NCBI RefSeq assembly: GCF_022695515.1
Contig: NZ_JALDPT010000031.1
Coordinates: 1-64,000, forward strand
Reading direction: 5' to 3'
Origin: Phenylobacterium aquaticum
GTDB taxonomy: Bacteria; Pseudomonadota; Alphaproteobacteria; Caulobacterales; Caulobacteraceae
Length of the DNA stretch: 64,000 nt
Made by a program: the position numbers and the translations under genes. Shown here piece by piece: positions 1-7,995 of the stretch; the first letter of the stretch is position 1; each line of letters opens with the position of its first letter. The notes beneath the pieces are model-generated. The model did no database searches and was not told the origin of the DNA. It saw only the letters and a program-made list of their open reading frames with translations.

Positions 1-199
1 CAGGGCCGCGAGGCCCGCGGCGAGCGCCAGCACGCCCCAGCCGACGACGGCCAGGGGCTCCCGCGGCAGGGCGAAATAGCCGGCCGCGCCGCAGCCGACG
101 GCGACCGGCGCCCAGAGCGCCAGGCGGTCGCCCTGGGCCTGCGCCTGGGCCGCCAGCCAGACGCGAACGGCCGACAGGCTAGGAGGGCGGCGAATCCAC
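1..199 (-). CDS. comEC: ComEC/Rec2 family competence protein, N-terminal fragment
   Basis: The minus strand reads an Arg-Val-Trp-Leu-Ala-Ala-Gln segment followed by two short hydrophobic stretches (LALWAPVAVGCGAAGYFAL and a Val/Leu/Ala-rich one). This is how alphaproteobacterial ComEC proteins begin, in the DUF4131 region ahead of the membrane channel that takes up single-stranded DNA. The rest lies beyond the window edge. The start is unresolved: the main frame has no ATG, GTG or TTG near its beginning. A GTG at 199-197 would give a sensible start only if one base were removed from the CCC/GGG run at 185-187, which fits the indel pattern elsewhere in the window. It is divergent from gltX. 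Family assignment rests on about 60 residues plus remembered synteny. Confidence 0.6.
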
Positions 200-265
200 G
201 TGCTAAGAGGCCGGCCAACGGCGACGCCCGCGGCGTCGCGCCCCTCACCTTCAGTCGAAACCTCT

Positions 266-1675
266 ATGTCCGACCGCCCCGTCGTCACCCGTATCGCCCC
301 CTCGCCCACCGGCTACATGCACATTGGCACGGCCCGGACGGCGCTTTTCAACTGGCTTTACGCCAAGCATGTCGGCGGCAAGTTCCTGCTGCGCATCGAA
401 GACACCGACCGCGAGCGCTCGACCGAGCCGGCGGTGCAGGCGATTTTCGACGGCCTCAACTGGCTGGGCCTGACGCCGGACGAGGAGCCGGTGTTCCAGT
501 TCTCGCGCGCCGACCGCCATCGCGCGGTGGTGCAGGAGATGCTGGCGCGGGGCTCGGCCTATCGCTGCTACATGACCCCGGACGAGCTGGCGCACGAGCG
601 CGAGACCGCCCGCGCCGAGGGCCGGGTGATCCGCTCGCCCTGGCGCGACCGCGGCGAAGGCAATTATGACGCCGACCAGCCCTATGTGGTGCGGCTGCGC
701 GCGGCGACCGAGGGCGAGACCCTGATCGCCGACCAGGTGAAGGGCGACGTCACCTTCCAGAACAAGGATCTGGACGACCTGATCCTGCTGCGCACGGACG
801 GCTCGCCGACCTATAACCTGGCCGTGGTGGTCGACGACCACGACATGGGCGTGACCCACGTGATCCGCGGCGACGACCACCTGAACAACGCCGCCCGCCA
901 GACCCAGATCTATCAGGGCATGGGCTGGGACGTTCCGGTCTGGGCCCACCTGCCGATGATCAACGGCCCGGACGGCAAGAAGCTGTCCAAGCGCCATGGC
1001 GCGCAAGCCGTCAGCGAATTCGACGACATGGGCTATCTGCCCGAGGCGATGCGCAACTACCTGGCCAAGCTGGGCTGGGGCCATGGCGACGACGAGATCT
1101 TCGGCGACGAGCAGGCCCAGGCCTGGTTCGACATCAAGGATGTGGTCGGCGCGCCGGCCCGGCTAGACTGGGCCAAGCTCGCCCATGTGAACAACCACTA
1201 TATCCGCGAGGCGGAGATCGACCGGCTGGTCGGGCTGGTGACCCGAATCCTGAAAAGCCGCGACTGGCCGCTGCATGATGGCGACGAGGCCATTCTGCAA
1301 CGCACCATTCCCTTGGTACGGGACGGGGCCAAGACCACCCTGGAACTGGCCGACAATGTGGTGTTCGCCCTGAAGCGCCGGCCGCTGGAGCTGCCGGAAA
1401 AGGCGATCGGCATGCTCAATGACGAGACCCGCGGCCGATTGGCGCGGCTGGCCGCTGTTTACGCGAACGTCACCGACTGGAGCGTACCGGTTCTGGAAGA
1501 GACGAACCGGAAGTTCGCGGAATCTGAAGGTGTTGGCCTTGGCAAGATCGGCCCGGCCCTGCGCGCTGTCCTTTCAGGCGGCTCGCCGGCCCCCGACCTC
1601 GCCGGCGCCTTGGTAAGCCTCGGAAAACCGGAAAGTCTCGCGAGGATCGACGACGCCCTTTCGCGCGCTGCGTAA
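266..1675 (+). CDS. gltX: Glutamate--tRNA ligase
   Basis: Class I glutamyl-tRNA synthetase of 469 residues, which charges tRNA-Glu (and often tRNA-Gln in alphaproteobacteria). The catalytic Rossmann core opens with APSPTGYMHIGTART, where HIGT at about 19-22 is the HIGH motif. The KMSKS-type loop is KKLSKR at about 238-243. The C-terminal anticodon-binding helical domain is present, so the protein is full length. An upstream in-frame start at 200 would add 22 low-complexity residues and overlap comEC; the ATG at 266 gives the conserved MSDRPVVTRIAPSPTG beginning and is preferred. gltA follows after 55 bases on the same strand. Confidence 0.96.
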   Translation: MSDRPVVTRIAPSPTGYMHIGTARTALFNWLYAKHVGGKFLLRIEDTDRERSTEPAVQAIFDGLNWLGLTPDEEPVFQFSRADRHRAVVQEMLARGSAYRCYMTPDELAHERETARAEGRVIRSPWRDRGEGNYDADQPYVVRLRAATEGETLIADQVKGDVTFQNKDLDDLILLRTDGSPTYNLAVVVDDHDMGVTHVIRGDDHLNNAARQTQIYQGMGWDVPVWAHLPMINGPDGKKLSKRHGAQAVSEFDDMGYLPEAMRNYLAKLGWGHGDDEIFGDEQAQAWFDIKDVVGAPARLDWAKLAHVNNHYIREAEIDRLVGLVTRILKSRDWPLHDGDEAILQRTIPLVRDGAKTTLELADNVVFALKRRPLELPEKAIGMLNDETRGRLARLAAVYANVTDWSVPVLEETNRKFAESEGVGLGKIGPALRAVLSGGSPAPDLAGALVSLGKPESLARIDDALSRAA

Positions 1676-1730
1676 GGCGCTATAAGGCTCGCGAACAGGC
1701 GTTTCAATTCCAGCATAAAAAGGGGATGGC

Positions 1731-3013
1731 ATGGCCGACACGGCGAAAATGAGCATCGGCGCCAAGACCGTCGAACTCCCGGTTTTGACGGGGACGGATG
1801 GGCCCCCTGTCGTCGACATCCGCAAGCTCTACGCCGAGGCCGACGTCTTCACCTACGACCCGGGCTTCACCTCGACGGCGAGCTGCGAGAGCAAGATCAC
1901 CTTCATCGACGGTGACGCGGGTATTTTGCTGCACCGCGGTTATCCGATCTCCCAGCTGGCCGAAGACTCCAGCTTCCTGGAGGTCTGCTACCTGCTGCTG
2001 AACGGCGAACTGCCGACCGCGGCCGAGTTCGAAACCTTCGAACACACCATCACCCACCACACGATGCTGCACGAGCAGTTCGACCGGTTCTTCCAGGGGT
2101 TCCGGCGCGACGCCCACCCGATGGCGATCATGGTCGGCGCCGTCGGCGCCCTGTCGGCCTTCTATCACGACAGCACGAACGTCGATGATCCGGTCCAGCG
2201 GATGATCTCGTCGCACCGGCTGATCGCCAAGATGCCGACGATCGCGGCGCGGGCCTTCAAGTACTTCCGCGGCCAGCCCTTCGTGCATCCGCGCAACGAT
2301 CTCTCCTATGCGGAGAACTTCCTGCGCATGTGCTTCTCGGTCCCCGCAGAGGACTGGAAGCCGAACCCGGTGCTGACGCGGGCCATGGACCGGATCTTCA
2401 TCCTCCATGCCGACCACGAGCAGAACGCCTCGACCTCGACCGTCCGCCTGGCCGGTTCGTCGGGCGCCAATCCGTTCGCCTGCATCGCCGCCGGCATCGC
2501 CTGCCTCTGGGGCCCCAGCCATGGCGGGCCAACGAAGAGGCCCTGAACATGCTGATGGAGATCGGCACGGTCGACCGCATCCCGGAATACGTCCAGGGCG
2601 TGAAGGATCGTCGCTATCGCCTGATGGGCTTCGGCCACCGGGTCTATAAGAACTACGACCCGCGCGCGACCGTGATGCAGAAGACCTGCCACGAAGTGCT
2701 GGCGGAAGTCGGCCACTCCGACGACCCGCTGCTGAAGGTGGCGATGGAGCTGGAAAAGATCGCGCTTTCCGATCCCTACTTCATTGAGCGCAAGCTCTAT
2801 CCGAACGTCGACTTCTATTCCGGCATCACCCTGCGCGCCCTGGGCTTCCCGCCCGAGATGTTCACGGTGCTGTTCGCCCTGGCCCGCACCGTGGGCTGGA
2901 TCTCGCAATGGAAGGAAATGATCGAGGATCCGTCGCAGAAGATCGGCCGTCCGCGCCAGATCTATACCGGCGCTCCGGCCCGCGACTACGTCCCCGTCGA
3001 CAAGCGCGGCTAA
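1731..3013 (+). CDS. gltA: Citrate synthase (type I), one-base frameshift
   Basis: Condenses oxaloacetate and acetyl-CoA at entry to the TCA cycle. The first 265 or so residues read in one frame up to GPSHGG, which holds the catalytic His near residue 264. The frame then breaks at about 2526: one more G in the GGG run restores GPSHGGANEEALNMLMEIGT. The second His lies in GFGHRVYKNYDPRA and the catalytic Asp in NVDFYSG. The restored product is 427 residues, normal for the hexameric type I enzyme. An AGGGG ribosome binding site precedes the ATG. The gene is convergent with lpxB, stops 9 bases apart. I consider the break a probable sequencing deletion. Confidence 0.93.
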
Positions 3014-3022
3014 GGTGAGGGG

Positions 3023-4188
3023 CTAGCGCCCCTCCCCGACGATTTTCAGGACTGCCGTCGCGGCGGCCTCCGAGGGATCGGGGCCGCCGCGACCCATTTT
3101 ATCGAGCGCCTCGTACTGCTCGGCGACCTGACGGGCGCGCAGCTCGGGATCGTCCAGGCGCGCCGCCACCGCTCGGGCCAGGTCCGGACCATTGCAGTCG
3201 TCCTGCACGAACTCCGGCGCGATGAAGCGCTGGGCGGCGATATTGAACAGCACGATATAGGGCGTCCGGATCAGCCGCTTGAGGATGGTGTGGGTGAGCT
3301 TGGCCAGGCGGTAGCCGACCACCATGGGCGCGCCGGCGAGCGCCAGCTCCAGGGTCACCGTGCCCGAACAGGCGAGCGCCACCGTCGCGGCCTTCATGGC
3401 GTCGAACTTGGCCTCGTCGCCCTCGATGACATGGGCCCGGCGCGACCAGCCGGCCACCTTGGCCTTGACCGCCTCGGCCACCGTGGGCGCGGCCGGAATG
3501 ACCACCTCCAGGTCGGGATGGTCGGCCTTGAGCAGCCTCACCGCATCCTCGAAGGCCGGCAGCACCCGCTCGATCTCGCTGGGCCGGCTGCCCGGCATCA
3601 CCACCAGGATCTGGGCCTCGGGCGCTATGCCGAGCTGGCGGCGCAGGCGGTCGGGGTCGGACCGGGAGAAGTCGATGTTCAGGGCGCCATTGCCCACGAA
3701 GGTGACCGGCAGCCCCTCCTTCTCGAAGAACGGGGCGTCGAAGGCGTGGATGGTCAGGAGGTGGTCGACCTTGTCGGCCAGGACTTTGGCGCGACCCGGC
3801 CGGTCGCCCAGACCTGGGGCCCGACATACTTGATCAGGGGCAGCTTCGGGTCGAGCTTCCGCAGGCGATCGGCGACCCTAAGCGTGAAGCCCCAGGAATC
3901 GATCAGCACCGCCACGTCCGGCTTTTCCCGCGCCGCCAGGGCGGCGGTGTCGGCCACCCGCTTCATGATCCGCGGATAGGCCATCAGGCCTTCCAGCAGA
4001 CCGAGGATCGAGATCTCGGAGATGTCGAAGGGGCTTTGCACCCCGGCCGCGGCCATGTGCGCCCCGCCGACGCCCACAAAGCGGACGCCGTCGCCCAGCC
4101 GTCGTTTCAGGGCCAGCGCCAGGGCCGCGCCGCGGTCGTCGCCGGACGCTTCAGCGGCGACCAGCATGACGCACAGAGGCCGGCTCAT
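3023..4188 (-). CDS. lpxB: Lipid-A-disaccharide synthase, one-base frameshift
   Basis: Glycosyltransferase family 19 enzyme that joins UDP-2,3-diacylglucosamine to lipid X to make the lipid A disaccharide on the inner face of the inner membrane. The N-terminal frame begins MSRPLCVMLVAAEASGD and runs through the conserved IKYVGPQVWA. It is then lost at about 3800-3804, where one extra G/C restores a continuous read into the C-terminal piece with PGSRPSEIERVLP and ACSGTVTLELALAGAPMVVG. The restored length is 388 residues, normal for LpxB. Its start overlaps the lpxI stop by four bases, showing tight coupling with its substrate-producing neighbour. Confidence 0.92.
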
Positions 4189-5027
4189 GCCGCCTCCGGC
4201 GCCACGCCCAGGATGAACAGGCCGAGATCGTCGGCGAGCGCGATGACCTCCTCGCGGTCCAGCACCAGGAGGTGGCCCACCTCGCCCACGATGCCGGCCA
4301 AGCCGGCGGCCGCGGCGCGCTGGACCGTGGCGACGCCGATGGTCGGCATGTCGACCTTGGTCTCCTGGATCGGCTTGGGGGCCTTGGCGAGCACGCCCTT
4401 ATAGGCGCCGGGCTGACCGCGGATGGCGGTCGGAATCTCGTGGGCGACCCGGCGCAGCATGGCGTCGGTGCCTTCCTGGGCCTCGACGGCGAGGACCAGG
4501 CCGTCGCAGACCACGGCGCCCTGCCCCACATCGAGGCGGCCGATCTCGCGAGCGACGTGCAGGGCCCGGGCGATGTCGGCGGCGTGTTCCGGACCGGGCG
4601 CGACCTTGCCCAGCGGCCCGGCGCCCAGGGTCAGGTCGGTATTGGCCTCATGCGCGCCTTCGATGGCGAAACCCTCCTTGGCGAACTCGTCCAGCACGAC
4701 GCGCAGCAGGGCGTCGTCGCCGCTGCGGGCGGCCTTGATCACGGCGGGGATGATCGACATGCCGCGGAGGTCGAGCTTGAGGGCCTTGAAGTCCGGGCGG
4801 CTGACATTGCCGACCAGGCACACCGACTGGCAGCCGGCCTGCTTCAGCGCCTTGATGCACTTGCCAACCTCGCCCAGGCCGATATCGGCGCCGGGATAGT
4901 CGGCGAGCTCGGGCCCCGCGAAGCCCTTCAGCCGGACGATGAAGAAGGGCCGGCCCGCCTGTTCGCAGTGGGCGGCGATCTCGACCGGGAGGGCGCCGCC
5001 GCCGGCGATGAGGCCAAGCTTGCGCAT
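4185..5027 (-). CDS. lpxI: UDP-2,3-diacylglucosamine pyrophosphatase LpxI
   Basis: Hydrolyses UDP-2,3-diacylglucosamine to lipid X, the step done by LpxH in gammaproteobacteria. The LpxI (former DUF1009) fold was characterised in Caulobacter crescentus. The 280-residue protein starts MRKLGLIAGGGALPVEIA, carries GNVSRPDF at about 75, and ends with the conserved KVDMPTIGVATVQRAAAAGLAG block. The complete length and the position between lpxA and lpxB fit the pathway role. No LpxH-type metallophosphatase is seen in the window. Confidence 0.94.
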   Translation of the reverse strand: MRKLGLIAGGGALPVEIAAHCEQAGRPFFIVRLKGFAGPELADYPGADIGLGEVGKCIKALKQAGCQSVCLVGNVSRPDFKALKLDLRGMSIIPAVIKAARSGDDALLRVVLDEFAKEGFAIEGAHEANTDLTLGAGPLGKVAPGPEHAADIARALHVAREIGRLDVGQGAVVCDGLVLAVEAQEGTDAMLRRVAHEIPTAIRGQPGAYKGVLAKAPKPIQETKVDMPTIGVATVQRAAAAGLAGIVGEVGHLLVLDREEVIALADDLGLFILGVAPEAA

Positions 5028-5036
5028 GGGCCCCGC

Positions 5037-5833
5037 CTAGATCTCGCGCTCGGGCAGGCAGAGCGGCCGGGCGCCGTCGGCGCGGATGAAGTCGATGATC
5101 TCGACCACTTCCGGACAGGCGGCATAGGTCTCCACCGTGTCGTCGAGGCGCTCCTGGAAGGTGCCCTCGTCGGCGAACAGCATGCGATAGGCCGCGCGCA
5201 TGGTGTTGATGGTCTCGCGGCTGAAGCCCCGGCGCTTGAGGCCGACCAGGTTCAGGCCCTCGAGGTGGGCGTGGTTGCCCCAGACCGAGCCGTAGGGAAT
5301 GACGTCCTTCACCACGGCAGCGAGGCCGCCGATCATGGCGTGACGGCCGACCCGGGTGAACTGGTGCACCGCCGCCAGGCCCCCGACGATCACATAATCG
5401 CCGAGGTCGCAGTGACCGCCGAGGGTCGCCTGCTTGGTCAGGATGCAGTGATTGCCGACCTTGCAGTCGTGGCCCACATGGCTCTCGATCATGTAGAGGC
5501 CGTCGGAGCCCACCTGGGTGACCCCGCCGCCATTGACCGTGCCGATGTTCATTGTCGCGTGCTCGCGGATGACATTGCGGTCGCCGATGCGCAACTGGGT
5601 CGGCTCGCCCTTATAGGCCGTGTGCTGGGGTGGTCCGCCCAGCATGGCGAAGGGATAGACGGTGTTGTCGGCGCGAGCTCGGTGTGGCCGTCGACCACGA
5701 TGTGCGAGACCAGCCGGGTGTTTGCGCCCAGGCGGACATTGGGTCCGATGGTGCAGAACGGGCCGATGGAGACGCCGTCGGCGAGCTCCGCGCCGGCCGC
5801 GACGATGGAGGTGGGATGAACTTCGATGGTCAC
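5037..5833 (-). CDS. lpxA: UDP-N-acetylglucosamine acyltransferase, one-base frameshift
   Basis: First committed enzyme of lipid A synthesis, a trimeric left-handed beta helix built of hexapeptide repeats that transfers a 3-hydroxyacyl chain from ACP. The N-terminal piece has HPTSIVAAGAELADGVSIGP. The frame breaks at about 5673-5676, where one missing G/C restores LGADNTVYPFAMLGGPPQHT. The rest is clean, including the catalytic His region ESHVGHDCKVGNHC and the helical C-terminus. The restored length is 265 residues, normal. The start codon is GTG and overlaps the fabZ stop by four bases. Confidence 0.92.
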
Positions 5834-6303
5834 GACGTGGGGGTCTCCACCAGCATGGCGGCGAACTCCGCCTCGGCGGCGATCTTGTCGCCGACCATGG
5901 CCTGACCGCCGAACTTGAACAGCCCGCCCCGGGATTTCAGCACCCGCACATTCATGCGCAGGACGTCGCCGGGCCGCACCGGCGCGCGGAAGCGGCAGTT
6001 GTCGACCGAGGCGAACAGGATGGTCTTGCCGGCCGGATCGACATCCATGGTCTTGGACATCAGGACGGCGCCGGTCTGGGCCATGGCCTCGACGATCAGC
6101 ACGCCGGGCATGACCGGATAGTCCGGGAAGTGGCCCTGGAAGAAGGGCTCATTGATCGTCACGCACTTGATCCCAACGATCGATTCATTGGCCACATAGT
6201 CCTCGGCCCGGTCCACCAGCAGGAACGGAAAGCGATGTGGGATGCGGGCGATGATCTCCGCGATGTCTATGGACACGCCTGCGCCCGCCGTCGTCCCGCT
6301 CAT
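5830..6303 (-). CDS. fabZ: 3-hydroxyacyl-[acyl-carrier-protein] dehydratase FabZ
   Basis: Hot-dog-fold dehydratase of type II fatty acid synthesis, 157 residues. It shows the family signature with the catalytic His in PHRFPFLLVDR near residues 23-33 and GHFPDYPVMPGVLIVEAMAQ, containing the catalytic Glu. It competes with LpxA for the 3-hydroxyacyl-ACP pool, which explains its conserved place between lpxA and lpxD. Both ends overlap the neighbouring genes by four bases, so translation is probably coupled. A short non-conserved N-terminal extension of about 12 residues precedes the domain. Confidence 0.95.
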   Translation of the reverse strand: MSGTTAGAGVSIDIAEIIARIPHRFPFLLVDRAEDYVANESIVGIKCVTINEPFFQGHFPDYPVMPGVLIVEAMAQTGAVLMSKTMDVDPAGKTILFASVDNCRFRAPVRPGDVLRMNVRVLKSRGGLFKFGGQAMVGDKIAAEAEFAAMLVETPTS

Positions 6304-7319
6304 TTATCAGCTCCCTCACGGCCCCGCGTCGCCGCCCGGGCGACCCACGTGACCTCGCGTATCCATTGACGGATGGGCTGGGCCGGGAATCCCCCCCAGG
6401 TCTCCCCCGCCGGCACATCTTTCAGCACCCCGGCGCCGGCGGCGATCTGAGCGCCCTCGCCGATCACCAGGTGATCCTTCAGCCCCGCCCGGCCGCCGAA
6501 CGCGGCGCCGTCGCCGATCGTCACGCTGCCGGAAATGCCCGTATGGGCGGCCATGACGCAATTGCGCCCGACCCGGACGTTGTGGGCGATCTGGACCAGG
6601 TTGTCGATCTTGGTGTTCTCGCCCACCACGGTGTCGTCATAGGCGCCGCGGTCGACGCAGCTGTTGGCCCCGATGGTCACCCCGTCCTGCAGGATGACGC
6701 GGCCCAGCTGGGGCACGTCGATCACCCCGGTCGCCGCGCCCGTGGCGCCGAAGCCGTGTTCGCCGATCACGGCGTTGGCCAGGATCTTCACCCGGTCGCC
6801 GATCAGGGAGAAGGCGATGCTGGCGTTGGAGCCGACATAGCCGTCCCGGCCGATGGTCACGCCCGGCCCGATCACCGCATTGGCGCAGATCACCGTGCCC
6901 GCGCCGATCCGCGCGCCGGGGCCGACCACGACGCCCGGGCCGAGCCGAGCGCCCGGCTCGATCACCGCATCGGCCGCGATCGCCTCCGCGCCCGTATGCA
7001 GGCGCGGCTGGTGCAGGCGGTTGGCGGACATGGCGTAGGCCGCCTGGGGCGTACGGGTGACCAGGGCCACGCAGCCCTCGGGGACCTGGGCGGCGAACTG
7101 GGGCGGCACGAAGCAGGCGGCGGCCGGGGTCTCGGCCAGGTCCGCCAGGTACTTCTTGTCGGTGATGAAGGTGATGCTGTCGCGATCGGCCCGGGCCAGG
7201 GTGGCGACGCGGGTGACGCGTACGCCCCCGGCCTCGGGAGAGATCTCGGCGCCCGTCAGCTGGGCGAGTTCGGACAGGGCCACGGGGCCCAGGTCCTGGA
7301 AGAAGCGCGGGTCAGGCAT
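6300..7319 (-). CDS. lpxD: UDP-3-O-acylglucosamine N-acyltransferase
   Basis: Third step of lipid A synthesis: adds the second 3-hydroxyacyl chain to the glucosamine nitrogen. The 339-residue protein has the N-terminal uridine-binding domain followed by a long left-handed beta helix of hexapeptide repeats (IEPGARLGPGVVVGPGARIG and similar). The catalytic His region KIDNLVQIAHNVRVGRNC lies at about residues 240-257. The C-terminal helix ends in the usual basic tail. Start ATG; its stop overlaps fabZ by four bases. Confidence 0.95.
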   Translation of the reverse strand: MPDPRFFQDLGPVALSELAQLTGAEISPEAGGVRVTRVATLARADRDSITFITDKKYLADLAETPAAACFVPPQFAAQVPEGCVALVTRTPQAAYAMSANRLHQPRLHTGAEAIAADAVIEPGARLGPGVVVGPGARIGAGTVICANAVIGPGVTIGRDGYVGSNASIAFSLIGDRVKILANAVIGEHGFGATGAATGVIDVPQLGRVILQDGVTIGANSCVDRGAYDDTVVGENTKIDNLVQIAHNVRVGRNCVMAAHTGISGSVTIGDGAAFGGRAGLKDHLVIGEGAQIAAGAGVLKDVPAGETWGGFPAQPIRQWIREVTWVARAATRGREGADK

Positions 7320-7361
7320 AGAAACCGATCTTTGGCGCGACCCGCGCTGTCGCGAGTCGTC

Positions 7362-7991
7362 TTACTTGCCACTCTGGGCGGCGGGAGCCGGCTGGTCCAG
7401 ATGTTCACGGTCGAAGGCGAACTGGGTGATCTTGGCGTTCAGGCCGGTGACCACGGCGCCGGTGATGTCCATCGCCGGGTTGGCGATGACCAGGGCGTCG
7501 CGTTGCAGCAGCAGCGAGCACTTCGATTGCTGGTAGGCGGTGCGGATCACGGGGTCGAGTTCCTGACCGACGCGGCCCAGGGCCTTCTGCTGGGTGGCCT
7601 GCATTTCGCGGTCACGCAGCTGGCCCTTGCGCTGATAGGCGTTGGCCCGCAGCTGCAGATCGGCGGCCTGCTTGTCGAAGCTGGCCTGGTCCAGGGTGCC
7701 CTTCTGGGCGTCGAGCGCCTTGGCGGCGTTGTTGATCGCGGTCTGCTCGGCGGTCAGCTCGGCCTGAACCTGGGTGCCGATCTGGCCCAGACGGGTCTGG
7801 ACGTACTTGCCGACGGTCGACGCGCCGATGGCGCCTTCCAGGGACACAACGCAGACGCCGGGGATCGCCGGGCCATGGCTGATCGGGGCCTGGGCCGCGG
7901 CGGCCGGCGCAGCCTGGGCCAGGGCCGACTGGGCGGTCACGAGCGAAGCGGCGGCGACGCAGGTGGCCGCGAAAAGAGACGTCATTTTCAT
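7362..7991 (-). CDS. Skp/OmpH-family periplasmic chaperone
   Basis: A 209-residue secreted protein with an obvious signal peptide (MKMTSLFAATCVAAASLVTA, ending ALAQA). A long helical, Gln/Ala/Lys-rich body follows, typical of the jellyfish-shaped OmpH/Skp chaperones that hold unfolded outer-membrane proteins for BamA. The start at 7991 is chosen because it gives the signal peptide; the open frame extends farther upstream but into bamA. It lies four bases after the bamA stop, the common bamA-skp-lpxD order. Sequence conservation in this family is low, so the assignment rests on topology and context. Confidence 0.85.
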   Translation of the reverse strand: MKMTSLFAATCVAAASLVTAQSALAQAAPAAAAQAPISHGPAIPGVCVVSLEGAIGASTVGKYVQTRLGQIGTQVQAELTAEQTAINNAAKALDAQKGTLDQASFDKQAADLQLRANAYQRKGQLRDREMQATQQKALGRVGQELDPVIRTAYQQSKCSLLLQRDALVIANPAMDITGAVVTGLNAKITQFAFDREHLDQPAPAAQSGK

Positions 7992-7995
7992 GGGA

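Noticed and set aside
2330..3013. Second, independent citrate synthase-like gene
   Set aside because: It is the continuation of gltA in another frame after a one-base deletion; the two halves join without loss of any conserved residue.
4272..5819. 515-codon plus-strand frame opposite lpxI and lpxA
   Set aside because: Antisense shadow of well-supported genes.
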